Shown piece after piece: positions 1-7,803 of a DNA stretch of 64,000 bases. Position 1 is the first letter of the stretch. Each line of letters opens with the position of its first letter. Under the pieces are notes generated by a model, which worked only from the letters and a program-made list of their open reading frames with translations, did no database searches and was not told the origin of the DNA. The translations under genes and the position numbers were made by a program. The stretch comes from an uncultured Hyphomicrobiales bacterium (GTDB lineage: Bacteria > Pseudomonadota > Alphaproteobacteria > Rhizobiales > Beijerinckiaceae), in the NCBI GenBank assembly GCA_903825465.1, contig CAIKAR010000005.1:1-64000 (forward strand). The letters are read 5' to 3'.

Positions 1-78
1 GCTGCCGAAACTCCGCCCCGGGCGAGGCGTCGTCGTCGAATGCCCGCGTTGTTGAATAACGTTTTTAAGCGCCGCGCG

Positions 79-110
79 AAAAAAAGGGCCGCCCCGAGGG
101 ACGGCCCTTT
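79..110 (-). terminator. Rho-independent terminator of rplM-rpsI
   Basis: Read on the minus strand this is AAAGGGCCGTCCC, a short loop, GGGCGGCCCTTT, then a run of T. It lies about 20 bases past the rpsI stop codon. The stem is GC-rich and the T-run is seven bases, so it is a convincing intrinsic terminator for the ribosomal-protein operon. No gene is visible between it and base 1. Confidence 0.88.
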
Positions 111-130
111 GTTTTGACCCGGAAGACGCC

Positions 131-631
131 TTAGCGCTTCGAGAACTGGAAGCTGCGGCGGGCTTTCTTCTTGCCGTACTTCTTGCGCTCGACGACGCGG
201 GCGTCGCGGGTCAGGAAGCCCTCTTTCTTGAGCGCCGGGCGAAGATCGGGTTCGTAGGCGGTCAGCGCCTTGGCAAGCCCGTGGCGCACCGCGCCCGCCT
301 GCCCCGACAAGCCGCCGCCGGCAACCGTGACAACGAGATCGTACTGGGTGACACGGTTGGCGATGACGAGCGGCTGGCGCAGCACCATGCGCAGCACCGG
401 ACGGGCGAAATAAACCTCGACCGGGCGGTCGTTGACGGTGATCTTGCCGGTGCCCGGCTTGATCCAGACGCGGGCGACGGCGTCCTTGCGCTTGCCGGTG
501 GCGTAAGCGCGGCCGTATTTGTCGAGCTTCTGCACATAAACGGGATGCACGGGCTGGACGCCCTCGCCCGCTGGCGTGCCGGCGGTCGCGGCCTTGAGGT
601 CCTGCAACGAGGAAAGCGTGGTCTCGGCCAT
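131..631 (-). CDS. rpsI: 30S ribosomal protein S9
   Basis: Small-subunit ribosomal protein S9 (uS9), whose C-terminal tail reaches the P-site tRNA. The 166-aa product has a roughly 35-residue N-terminal extension, common in alphaproteobacteria, then the core beginning [19 protein letters not shown] and the basic tail ending [10 protein letters not shown] take the ATG at 631 because the protein then starts [10 protein letters not shown], directly behind the rplM stop. The 368-aa ORF in the track is this gene read back through rplM in another frame and is not real. It forms an operon with rplM and ends at a strong terminator. Confidence 0.97.
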   Translation of the reverse strand: MAETTLSSLQDLKAATAGTPAGEGVQPVHPVYVQKLDKYGRAYATGKRKDAVARVWIKPGTGKITVNDRPVEVYFARPVLRMVLRQPLVIANRVTQYDLVVTVAGGGLSGQAGAVRHGLAKALTAYEPDLRPALKKEGFLTRDARVVERKKYGKKKARRSFQFSKR

Positions 632-633
632 GT

Positions 634-1104
634 TCAGGCGCTCCGCGTGTTCTTGGAATTCAGGGCGGCGATGTCGAGCGACACCGGGCTCTGAGCCGCG
701 TGGGGATGCTCCGCGCCCTTGTAGACGCGCAGGTTGCCGAACTGCTGGCGACCGAGAGGCCCGCGCGGCAGCATGCGCTGCACGGCCTTCTCGACGATGC
801 GCTCGGGGAAGCGGCCCTCGAGGATGAACTTGGCCGAACGTTCCTTGATGCCGCCAACGAAGCCCGTGTGGTGGTAGTACATCTTCTGTTCGACCTTGCG
901 GCCCGTCAACACCACCTTCTCGGCGTTGACGATGATGACGTTGTCGCCGTCGTCGACATGCGGGGTGAAGGACGCCTTGTGCTTGCCGCGCAGGCGCATC
1001 GCGACAATCGTCGCAAGCCTGCCGACAACGAGCCCGGCGGCGTCGATCACCACCCATTTCTTCTCGACCTCGGCGGTCTTGGTTTGCGTGGTATGGCCGA
1101 ACAT
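634..1104 (-). CDS. rplM: 50S ribosomal protein L13
   Basis: Large-subunit ribosomal protein L13 (uL13), an early assembly protein that binds 23S rRNA. The 156-aa product carries the family core [19 protein letters not shown], the [20 protein letters not shown] strand and the [20 protein letters not shown] signature. It is the first gene of the rplM-rpsI pair; two bases separate its stop from the rpsI start. AAGGA lies about ten bases upstream of the ATG. A good sigma-70-type promoter and a duplicated 18-base element lie in its leader. Confidence 0.96.
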   Translation of the reverse strand: MFGHTTQTKTAEVEKKWVVIDAAGLVVGRLATIVAMRLRGKHKASFTPHVDDGDNVIIVNAEKVVLTGRKVEQKMYYHHTGFVGGIKERSAKFILEGRFPERIVEKAVQRMLPRGPLGRQQFGNLRVYKGAEHPHAAQSPVSLDIAALNSKNTRSA

Positions 1105-1125
1105 TGAATGTTGTCCTTGCGAAAG

Positions 1126-1161
1126 AACCTTGGTCTGGCGAAAAACCTTGGCCTGGCGAAA
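1126..1161 (-). repeat. 18-base tandem repeat in the rplM leader
   Basis: On the plus strand, aaccttggtctggcgaaa (1126-1143) is followed immediately by aaccttggcctggcgaaa (1144-1161), with one mismatch; a degenerate partial copy precedes it. The repeats lie between the promoter and the rplM start, so they are transcribed in the leader mRNA. A role in L13 autoregulation is only a guess. Confidence 0.85.
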
Positions 1162-1202
1162 AAATCGGCGACGCGGAATCCGCGCGCGCCGAAGTTGGCG
1201 CG

Positions 1203-1231
1203 CTTATGAAGCGAACATGCCACCATGTCAA
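1203..1231 (-). promoter_or_regulatory. Promoter of rplM-rpsI
   Basis: On the minus strand TTGACA (1231-1226) is separated by 17 bases from CATAAG (1208-1203). This is a perfect -35 with optimal spacing and a fair -10. It predicts a leader of about 90 bases containing the tandem repeat. Confidence 0.7.
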
Positions 1232-1275
1232 CGCCACAGAGCAGCCAAAACGACGGATTTCTCAACCTTAATTGA

Positions 1276-1297
1276 ATGAGGTATTATATTACCTCAT
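1276..1297. repeat. AT-rich inverted repeat ATGAGGTA-N6-TACCTCAT
   Basis: Eight-base perfect arms flank TTATAT in an AT-rich pocket of otherwise GC-rich DNA. The minus strand reads TATAAT within it. It lies between the small membrane protein gene and the rplM promoter, so it could be an operator, a weak hairpin or both. Confidence 0.6.
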
Positions 1298-1339
1298 GAT
1301 TCTCCAGCGCGCGTGGAGGCCGCCCGTTCCGCTGTGGAT

Positions 1340-1609
1340 TTACTTGAATTCCCGCGCGCGCACATTGTCGATGAAATCGCGCACGACCGACGAGCGGTCG
1401 AAGCGCGCGCCGCCCATCGCCACCGCCGCGCCGTCGGCGAGCGCGAAGGCTCCGAAGGCAATGGGGGCGAACAACAATCCGGCGAGGACGATTTTGACGA
1501 CAAGGCCCAGCCCTGCGCCGCGCGGCTGTCCCTTGGCGCCAACGAGGCGCAACGCGCCGCTTTCCGGCGATCGCCGCAACGAGGCTTCGGTCGTTTCGAA
1601 GGGGGACAT
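1340..1609 (-). CDS. Small single-span membrane protein, unknown function
   Basis: I do not recognise a family. The 89-aa product has a polar N-terminus (MSPFETTEASLRRSPES), one clear hydrophobic segment at about residues 36-60 (VVKIVLAGLLFAPIAFGAFALADG), and a short basic tail (DFIDNVRAREFK). It lies 125 bases downstream of mpl on the same strand and could be co-transcribed. A weak GGTGAG precedes the ATG. The clean hydrophobic segment and lack of a competing gene favour a real gene, but it could be a chance ORF. Confidence 0.5.
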   Translation of the reverse strand: MSPFETTEASLRRSPESGALRLVGAKGQPRGAGLGLVVKIVLAGLLFAPIAFGAFALADGAAVAMGGARFDRSSVVRDFIDNVRAREFK

Positions 1610-1734
1610 GGCTCACCGCGTCTCGCCCCGCAACGCGCGAACGGGGTTTTCGCGCCGCGCGCGCCCCGTTTTGACACAATTTCCAAACGAGGCGGGCCGG
1701 CGGAGGGCAAGCTGCAACCCGCCTGCCAACGGCG

Positions 1735-3198
1735 TCAGGCGGGCCAGCGCTTTTCCGCCAACGGCGGCAGCGCCTCTATCAGTCCGCCAAGATCGCCGGA
1801 GCTGAGGAACAGCACGGCGTCGTCGCCGCGCCACTCCGCCGAAATCGCCGCGACGCCCTGCTCGCGCGTCGCGACCGGCGTCGCGTCGCAACCCGCCGCG
1901 CGCAGCCGCGCCATGATGTCGTCGAGCGAGACCTGCTCGTGCGTCGCCGCGCCCTGCGAGGCCGGCTCATAGACGAAGACTTTTCCGCAGCCTTCGAAGA
2001 CGTCGTCGTACCAGTGCAGCGTCTTGCGGTTGCGCCACGAAAACGTGTGCGGCTCGAACACGACGACGAGCCTGCGGCCGGAGAAATGCAGCTTCATCGC
2101 CGCGATCGCGCTGCGCGCCTTGTCGTAGGACGAGCCGAAGCCCTCGAAGATCGGCAGCGCCGTCTTTTCCGATTTGCGATCGAGCCGCCGCACGATGCCG
2201 CGAAACGATCCCATCGCCTCGACATATTGTTTCACGCTCACAAGTCCGCGGCCCAAAACGAACGCGCCGATGCCAACCATGTTCTCGACGTTGTGGACGC
2301 CGAGCTGGCCCGTTTCCACGCGCGCGATTTCCTTGCCCGCGTTGGTCAGCGCGAAGCGCGAGCGCTCGCCAAACGCGATGTTTTCCGCGCGCCAGTCGCC
2401 TTCGCCGACGCCAAACGTCGTCACCTTGCGCTTCACGCCGGCGAGAAACCGCTTGCTCAACTCGCCCGACACCGCGGCGACCACGTGGCCGTCGGCGGGA
2501 ACCATGTCGAGCAATTGGTGGAACGGCGCGAGATAGGATTCGATGGTTGGAAACACGTTGACGTGGTCGTGCGCCAGCGGCGTCAGCAAGACATGCGACG
2601 GATGATAATGCAGGAATTTCGAGCGGTCGTCGGTGTTCGACGAGGGATACTCGTCGCCTTCGAGCAGGAACTGCGGCCCCGCGCCCACATGCGACGCGCG
2701 CGGCGGCGACAATGGCAAGGCGCCGATCATCCACGAGGGGTCGAGCCCGGCCGACCCCAGGCAATGCGCCATCATCGAGACGCTGGTGGTCTTGCCGAAC
2801 GAGCCCGCCATGACGCAGGCGTCCTTGCCGCTTGAGAGCAGGCCGAGCACTTCGGCGAAGGACAGGATTTTCGGCCCGCCGGGCTTCGCCGCGCGGGAAA
2901 AAGCCTCGGCGACTTCGGCGTTTGTTTCCGGCGTCAGGCGCGCGTTCTTGCCGATGACGATCATTTCCGTCCCGGCGGGTATGTTGTTCGGCGCGTAGGG
3001 AACGCGGCAATCGACGCCTTCACGCGCGAGAACATGCGAAATCGGCGGATAGATCGCCTCGTCCGAGCCCGTGACCGCCACGCCGCTGTCGCGCAGCAAA
3101 ATCGCCGTCGCGCTCATGCCGACGCCGGCGACGCCGATGAAATGGGCGGATTTGTAGGGAAAGTCCAAAGCAGGGCCTCGCGCGAATCGGGACATCAT
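1735..3198 (-). CDS. mpl: Mur ligase family protein, Mpl-type murein peptide ligase
   Basis: Predicted UDP-N-acetylmuramate:L-Ala-gamma-D-Glu-meso-diaminopimelate ligase, which re-attaches recycled murein tripeptide to UDP-MurNAc in the cytoplasm. The 487-aa product has the N-terminal Mur Rossmann domain (FIGVAGVGMSATA, residues 20-32), an ATP P-loop at 132-138 reading GSFGKTT where most Mur ligases have GTHGKTT, a central region with EGDEYPSS and DDRSKFLHY matching the Mpl-specific block, and a C-terminal domain with EPHTFSWRN. The Mpl block separates it from MurC. It is divergent from dnaB. A second Met codon directly follows the first, so the start may be 3195. Confidence 0.85.
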   Translation of the reverse strand: MMSRFARGPALDFPYKSAHFIGVAGVGMSATAILLRDSGVAVTGSDEAIYPPISHVLAREGVDCRVPYAPNNIPAGTEMIVIGKNARLTPETNAEVAEAFSRAAKPGGPKILSFAEVLGLLSSGKDACVMAGSFGKTTSVSMMAHCLGSAGLDPSWMIGALPLSPPRASHVGAGPQFLLEGDEYPSSNTDDRSKFLHYHPSHVLLTPLAHDHVNVFPTIESYLAPFHQLLDMVPADGHVVAAVSGELSKRFLAGVKRKVTTFGVGEGDWRAENIAFGERSRFALTNAGKEIARVETGQLGVHNVENMVGIGAFVLGRGLVSVKQYVEAMGSFRGIVRRLDRKSEKTALPIFEGFGSSYDKARSAIAAMKLHFSGRRLVVVFEPHTFSWRNRKTLHWYDDVFEGCGKVFVYEPASQGAATHEQVSLDDIMARLRAAGCDATPVATREQGVAAISAEWRGDDAVLFLSSGDLGGLIEALPPLAEKRWPA

Positions 3199-3500
3199 AG
3201 CCGATGGCGCCGGGGACGCGACCGGCTGGCGCCGCGCCGAAGTCCATTCGCTCGCATGTTCCCCATGGAAAGGGCCACCCGCAACGGCCGCGCTTCACGA
3301 AATAGCGCGGCGCTTGCGTTCGCCAACGTCAACAGCCCCGGCACAAGAATGAAAATGTTTTCTGAACCTGTTGAAAACGGTATGAGCTGGGAACCGGGCG
3401 TCGCGGCGCTGGCTTGCGTATGCGATTGGATTTCCTGAAGCGCTTTCCCGCCCCGTCGGCGTCGCGTAGGTTTCCACATACCGCGAATCGAATCACATTC
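3199..3500. other. Intergenic region between divergent mpl and dnaB
   Basis: About 300 bases with no supported gene. It must carry both promoters, but no convincing -35/-10 pair stands out. An inverted repeat GTTTTC-N10-GAAAAC lies at 3357-3378 in a locally AT-rich patch and is a possible regulatory site. Confidence 0.4.
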
Positions 3501-5012
3501 ATGGCCTTTCTCGAATCCCTCGCCCCGCGCGGCGCCTTTCCGCCCGCGCAAAGCGCCGAAAACCCGGCCTACCGGATCGCTCCGCACAATGTGGAGGCGG
3601 AGCAGGCGCTTTTGGGCGCGATACTGGTCAACAACGACGCTTTCGACCGGGTGTCCGACTTTCTGATCGCCGAGCATTTTTCCGAGGAGTTGCACCGTCG
3701 CGTTTACGAGGTCGCCTCGCACCTCATCCGAGCCGGCAAGCACGCGAGCCCGGCGACGATGCGGACGTTTCTGGGCGAGCACGCGCTCGGCGACAGCGGC
3801 GTCACGGTTCCGCAATATCTGGCGCGCCTCGCGGCGGAGGCGACGACCGTCATCAACGCCGCCGACTATGGCAGGGCGATCTACGACCTCGCGACGCGCC
3901 GCACGCTGATCAACATCGGCGAGGACATCGTCAACACCGCCTATGACTCGCCGATCGACACGCCGCCGCGCGCCCAGATCGAGGAAGCCGAGCGCCGGCT
4001 CTACGAGGTCGCCGAACAGGGCCGCTACGAAGGCGGCTTCCAGACGTTTTCAAGCGCGTTGAAAAGCGCCGTCGATCTCGCCGCCAACGCCTACGAGCGC
4101 GACGGCAAATTGTCGGGCATCGCGACGGGGCTCGCCGACCTCGACGCCAAGATGGGCGGCCTTCAGGCGTCCGACCTCGTCATCATCGCGGGCCGCCCCG
4201 GCATGGGCAAAACCGCGCTGGCGACGAACATCGCCTTCAACATCGCGCGCGCCTATAAGGCCGAAACCCACGCCGACGGCACGCATCACGCGGTCAACGG
4301 CGGCGTCGTCGGCTTCTTCTCGCTCGAAATGTCGTCGGAGCAACTGGCGACCCGCGTGCTCGCCGAGCAGTCCGGCGTGCCGTCGTATAAAATCCGCCGC
4401 GGCGACATCACCGAAGGCGATTTCCAGAAGCTGGTCGCGGCCTCCAGCGAGATGAGCGTCATCCCCTTCCACATCGACCAGACCGGCGGCATTTCCATCG
4501 CGCAGTTGACCGCCCGGGCGCGGCGGCTGAAGCGGCAGAAGGGCCTCGATGTGCTGGTCATCGACTACTTGCAGCTGCTGTCGGGCTCGAAATCGCGCGA
4601 GGGCAACCGCGTGCAGGAATTGACCGAGATCACCACCGGCCTGAAAGCGCTGGCGAAGGAGCTGAAGGCGCCGGTGATCGCGCTGTCGCAGCTCTCGCGC
4701 CAGGTCGAGTCGCGCGACGACAAGCATCCGCAGCTCTCCGATCTCAGGGAGTCGGGCTCCATCGAACAAGACGCGGACGTAGTTCTCTTCGTCTATCGCG
4801 AGGAGTACTATCTGAAGAACAAGGAGCCGCGCCCCGGCACGCCCGAATACACGGAATGGCAGAACGCGATGGAACGCGCCCACGGCCGCGCCGAAGTCAT
4901 CATCGGCAAACAGCGCCACGGACCGACGGGCACGCTTGAGCTCGCCTTCGACGGCGAATTCACGCGCTTCTCCAATCTCGCGCGCGAGGACATGACGCCG
5001 GAGCGCCTGTGA
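3501..5012 (+). CDS. dnaB: Replicative DNA helicase DnaB
   Basis: Hexameric 5'-3' helicase of the replication fork. The 503-aa product has the N-terminal DnaB domain (about 30-135, opening HNVEAEQALLGAIL), a linker, and the RecA-like domain with Walker A GRPGMGKT at 231-238, FFSLEMSSEQLATR, Walker B LDVLVIDYLQLL and the late KQRHGPTG motif. I choose the ATG at 3501 (MAFLES) over the track start at 3414 because the extra 29 residues are basic and unlike the family. The stop overlaps the alr start (GTGA), implying translational coupling. Confidence 0.96.
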   Translation: MAFLESLAPRGAFPPAQSAENPAYRIAPHNVEAEQALLGAILVNNDAFDRVSDFLIAEHFSEELHRRVYEVASHLIRAGKHASPATMRTFLGEHALGDSGVTVPQYLARLAAEATTVINAADYGRAIYDLATRRTLINIGEDIVNTAYDSPIDTPPRAQIEEAERRLYEVAEQGRYEGGFQTFSSALKSAVDLAANAYERDGKLSGIATGLADLDAKMGGLQASDLVIIAGRPGMGKTALATNIAFNIARAYKAETHADGTHHAVNGGVVGFFSLEMSSEQLATRVLAEQSGVPSYKIRRGDITEGDFQKLVAASSEMSVIPFHIDQTGGISIAQLTARARRLKRQKGLDVLVIDYLQLLSGSKSREGNRVQELTEITTGLKALAKELKAPVIALSQLSRQVESRDDKHPQLSDLRESGSIEQDADVVLFVYREEYYLKNKEPRPGTPEYTEWQNAMERAHGRAEVIIGKQRHGPTGTLELAFDGEFTRFSNLAREDMTPERL

Positions 5013-6142
5013 GCGGCGAACCCGCCATGTCAGGCGATGGCGCGCGGGCCGAGCTGACGATCGACCTCGGCGCGCTCGCCGACAACTGGCGCAAACTGGC
5101 GGAAACGGCGGTGGGCGCGGAATGCGCCGCCGTGGTGAAGGCCGACGCTTATGGCGTCGGCGCGGAGCCAGCGGTTCGCGCGCTGGCGCGGGCGGGATGC
5201 CGGACGTTTTTCGTCGCCCACACGAGCGAGGGCGCGCGGGCGCGGGCGGCGCTTGGCGCGGGCGAAGGGTTTCGGATTTTCGTCTTGAACGGCGGCGCGC
5301 TGGATGCGGCGGCCCCTTCGGCCTACGCGGAACATGGCCTTCGGCCCGTGCTGGGGTCGCTGGCGGAAATCGAGGCGTGGGGGGCGCGCGGCGGCGGGTC
5401 TGCCGCGGCGCTGCATATCGACACCGGCATGAACCGGCTGGGCATTTCAAGCGGGGACATCGACAGGGCGCTGGCGCTCGCGGCGACGGGCGGGTTTCGG
5501 TTTGAGCTGGCGATGAGCCACTTTGTCTCCTCCGAGGAGCCGGCCGATCCGCTCAACGACCGCCAGATCGACGCCTTCCGGAAAGCGCTTGAAAAACTTC
5601 CCGGCGTGGCGGCGAGCCTGGCGAATTCGTCTGGAGTTTTCCTGCCGCAAAAGCCCTTCTTCGATCTCGTTCGGCCGGGCTACGCGCTTTATGGCGGCAA
5701 CCCGCTGCCGGGCCAGCCAAATCCGATGCGTCCGGTGGTTCGCCTCGTGGCGCCGATCATTCAATTGCGCGACATCGCCCCGGGCGCGACAGTTGGCTAC
5801 AACGGCCAGTGGACGGCGAAGCGCCCGACGCGCCTGGCGACGATCGGCGTCGGCTACGCCGATGGATTTCCGCGGAATCTGATGGCGACGGAGTCCCGCG
5901 CCGGCGGCGAGGCCATGGTGTTGAGCCAGCGCTGCCGCTTCGCCGGACGCGTGTCGATGGACCTGATCGTCATCGATGTCACCGATGTGCGCGACACGGC
6001 GCTCGCGCTGGGAACACCCGTCGAACTGCTGAGCGAAAACATCGGCGTCGACGATGTCGGCGCGCGGGCGGGCACCATCGGCTACGAGGTGCTGACCTCG
6101 CTCGGGCGGCGGTATCGCCGGCGATACATCGGCGGGGTTTGA
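5009..6142 (+). CDS. alr: Alanine racemase
   Basis: PLP-dependent interconversion of L- and D-alanine for peptidoglycan. The 377-aa product has the PLP-lysine motif VVKADAYGVG (Lys44), HIDTGMNRLGI, LANSSGVF, and the C-terminal domain with the catalytic-Tyr region ATVGYNGQWTA and the GRVSMDLIVIDVT block. The GTG start overlaps the dnaB stop by four bases; ATG at 5027 is an alternative that removes six residues. dnaB-alr is a common pairing in alphaproteobacteria, and alr probably depends on dnaB transcription. Confidence 0.95.
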   Translation: MSGEPAMSGDGARAELTIDLGALADNWRKLAETAVGAECAAVVKADAYGVGAEPAVRALARAGCRTFFVAHTSEGARARAALGAGEGFRIFVLNGGALDAAAPSAYAEHGLRPVLGSLAEIEAWGARGGGSAAALHIDTGMNRLGISSGDIDRALALAATGGFRFELAMSHFVSSEEPADPLNDRQIDAFRKALEKLPGVAASLANSSGVFLPQKPFFDLVRPGYALYGGNPLPGQPNPMRPVVRLVAPIIQLRDIAPGATVGYNGQWTAKRPTRLATIGVGYADGFPRNLMATESRAGGEAMVLSQRCRFAGRVSMDLIVIDVTDVRDTALALGTPVELLSENIGVDDVGARAGTIGYEVLTSLGRRYRRRYIGGV

Positions 6143-6203
6143 CGCGCGCGCGATCCTGTCCGACATTGTTGGCGAAACCGCCGGCGAAATTCCGAGGTGG
6201 CCC

Positions 6204-6947
6204 ATGCGAACGCTTTCGGTGTTGCGCGCGATCTCTTTGACAGCCTTCGCGGCGTTCGCGCTTTCCTTGGCGCCGGCGCGCGCGCAGGACGCCAGAACCC
6301 CCGTCGATCTTCAGCTCGCGCTCGCGGTCGACGCCTCTGGCAGCGTCACGCCGCGGCGCTTCGAATTGCAGAAGCAAGGCTATGTCGCGGCGTTTCGCGA
6401 CCCCAAGGTGCTGAGCGCGATCAAGTCCGGCGTCCACGGTTCGATCGCCGTCACCCTGTTTCAGTGGACCGGGCCGCGTCTGCAGGCCGAAGTCATTCCC
6501 TGGATGATCATCAAGGACGAGGCGACGGGAGCCGCGGTCGCCGACGCCATGGCCCGGGTTCCGCGCATGATCTTCGGCGGCGGCACGTCGCTCAGCGGGG
6601 CCATCGATCATTCCATGGACCTGTTTTCGCGCGGTCCCTACGCCGGCGACCGCAGGGTGATCGACGTGTCGGGCGACGGCTCGAACAACCGCGGCCGGCC
6701 GGCGGAAAAGGCGCGCGACGAGGCCCTCGCGAAAGGCGTCGTCATCAACGGATTGCCCATTCTCACCATCGAGCCCGACCTCGACGACTACTACCGCGAC
6801 AGCGTGATCGGCGGCGAGGGTTCCTTCGTCATCGCCATCAAGGATCTGGACGCCTTCGCCGACGCCATCGTGCGCAAGCTGGTTGCGGAGATCGCCATGA
6901 ACGACTACTCGGTTGGCGCGGGCGGACCCATCCGCCGTAAATTCTAG
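6204..6947 (+). CDS. Exported VWA-like protein, DUF1194 family
   Basis: Periplasmic protein of unknown role with a von Willebrand A-like fold. The 247-aa product begins with a signal peptide (hydrophobic 7-23, cleavage probably after APARAQ). The metal-site motif DASGS is at 43-47, followed by GGGTSLSGAIDHSM and RRVIDVSGDGSNNRG, the usual order of MIDAS loops in DUF1194 proteins. It ends 10 bases before the hydratase/lyase gene on the same strand and may share a transcript, although no functional link is evident. Confidence 0.85.
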   Translation: MRTLSVLRAISLTAFAAFALSLAPARAQDARTPVDLQLALAVDASGSVTPRRFELQKQGYVAAFRDPKVLSAIKSGVHGSIAVTLFQWTGPRLQAEVIPWMIIKDEATGAAVADAMARVPRMIFGGGTSLSGAIDHSMDLFSRGPYAGDRRVIDVSGDGSNNRGRPAEKARDEALAKGVVINGLPILTIEPDLDDYYRDSVIGGEGSFVIAIKDLDAFADAIVRKLVAEIAMNDYSVGAGGPIRRKF

Positions 6948-6957
6948 GGAGTGTGAA

Positions 6958-7803
6958 ATGTCGGGCACAGCGCGCAAGGTTGGCGACTGGCAGAACGTGC
7001 TTGTGGACGTCGAGGACAAGATCGCCTGGGTGACGCTGAACCGCCCGGCCAAGCGCAACGCCATGAGCCCGGCGCTCAACGACGACATGGTCGATGTGCT
7101 CAACACTCTCGAAGTCGACGCCGATGTCGGCGTCGTGGTCCTGACCGGCGCGGGCGAAAGCTTCACCGCCGGCATGGACCTTCGCGAATATTTCCGCGCG
7201 CTCGACCATCTGCCCTACATACAGCAGGTTCACGGCCGGCGTTCCGCGTGGGTGTGGCAATGGCGCATGTTGGCGAGCTATTCAAAGCCCACCATCGCCA
7301 TGGTCAACGGCTGGTGCTTTGGCGGCGGCTTCACGCCGCTGGTCGGCTGCGACCTCGCCATCGCCGCCGAAGAGGCACATTTCGGTCTCTCGGAAATCAA
7401 CTGGGGCATCATCCCCGGCGGCAACGTGACGCGCTCCGTCGTGCAGACGATGCGCCACCGCGACGCCATGTACTACATCATGACCGGCAAGACCTTCGAC
7501 GGCAAAAAGGCCGCTGAAATGGGCCTCGTCAACCAGGCGGTGCCGCTGGCGAAGCTGCGCGAAACGACGCGGGAGCTGGCGGTGGAATTGCTGGGCAAGA
7601 ACCCCGCGGTGCTCAACGCCGCCAAGCAGGCCGTGCGCTCGACGCAGGGCATGTCGTGGGAATTGTCCGACGAGTATCTGATGGCGAAAAGCCACCAGAG
7701 CCGCTTCCTCGACACGGAAAACGGCCGCGCCAAGGGGCTGAAGCAGTTCCTGGACGAAAAATCCTTCCGTCCGGGGCTCGGAGCCTACAAGCGCGATGAA
7801 TGA
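6958..7803 (+). CDS. Hydroxycinnamoyl-CoA hydratase-lyase-like crotonase
   Basis: Crotonase-fold enzyme closest to p-hydroxycinnamoyl-CoA hydratase/lyase (HCHL, Ech, FerB), which splits feruloyl- or coumaroyl-CoA into a benzaldehyde and acetyl-CoA. The 281-aa product aligns throughout: NRPAKRNAMSP, GESFTAGMDLREYF, MVNGWCFGGGF, FGLSEINWG and KQFLDEKS. Against the Pseudomonas fluorescens enzyme as I recall it, catalytic Glu143 is present (Glu146) and Tyr75 is kept (Tyr78), but Ser123 is Thr126 and Tyr239, which helps hold the phenol, is Met242. The acyl group may therefore differ from a 4-hydroxycinnamate. The start is ATG 6958 behind GGGAG. It overlaps the next gene by eight bases. Confidence 0.88.
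   Translation: MSGTARKVGDWQNVLVDVEDKIAWVTLNRPAKRNAMSPALNDDMVDVLNTLEVDADVGVVVLTGAGESFTAGMDLREYFRALDHLPYIQQVHGRRSAWVWQWRMLASYSKPTIAMVNGWCFGGGFTPLVGCDLAIAAEEAHFGLSEINWGIIPGGNVTRSVVQTMRHRDAMYYIMTGKTFDGKKAAEMGLVNQAVPLAKLRETTRELAVELLGKNPAVLNAAKQAVRSTQGMSWELSDEYLMAKSHQSRFLDTENGRAKGLKQFLDEKSFRPGLGAYKRDE

Noticed and set aside
1126-1161. CRISPR-like repeats
   Set aside because: Two abutting copies without spacers are a tandem duplication, not a CRISPR array.
131-1237. 368-residue ORF fusing upstream sequence to rpsI
   Set aside because: The N-terminal 200 residues are rplM in a wrong frame; the real rpsI starts at 631.
3414-3500. Upstream start for dnaB
   Set aside because: Adds a basic 29-residue leader unlike DnaB; ATG 3501 gives the expected N-terminus.
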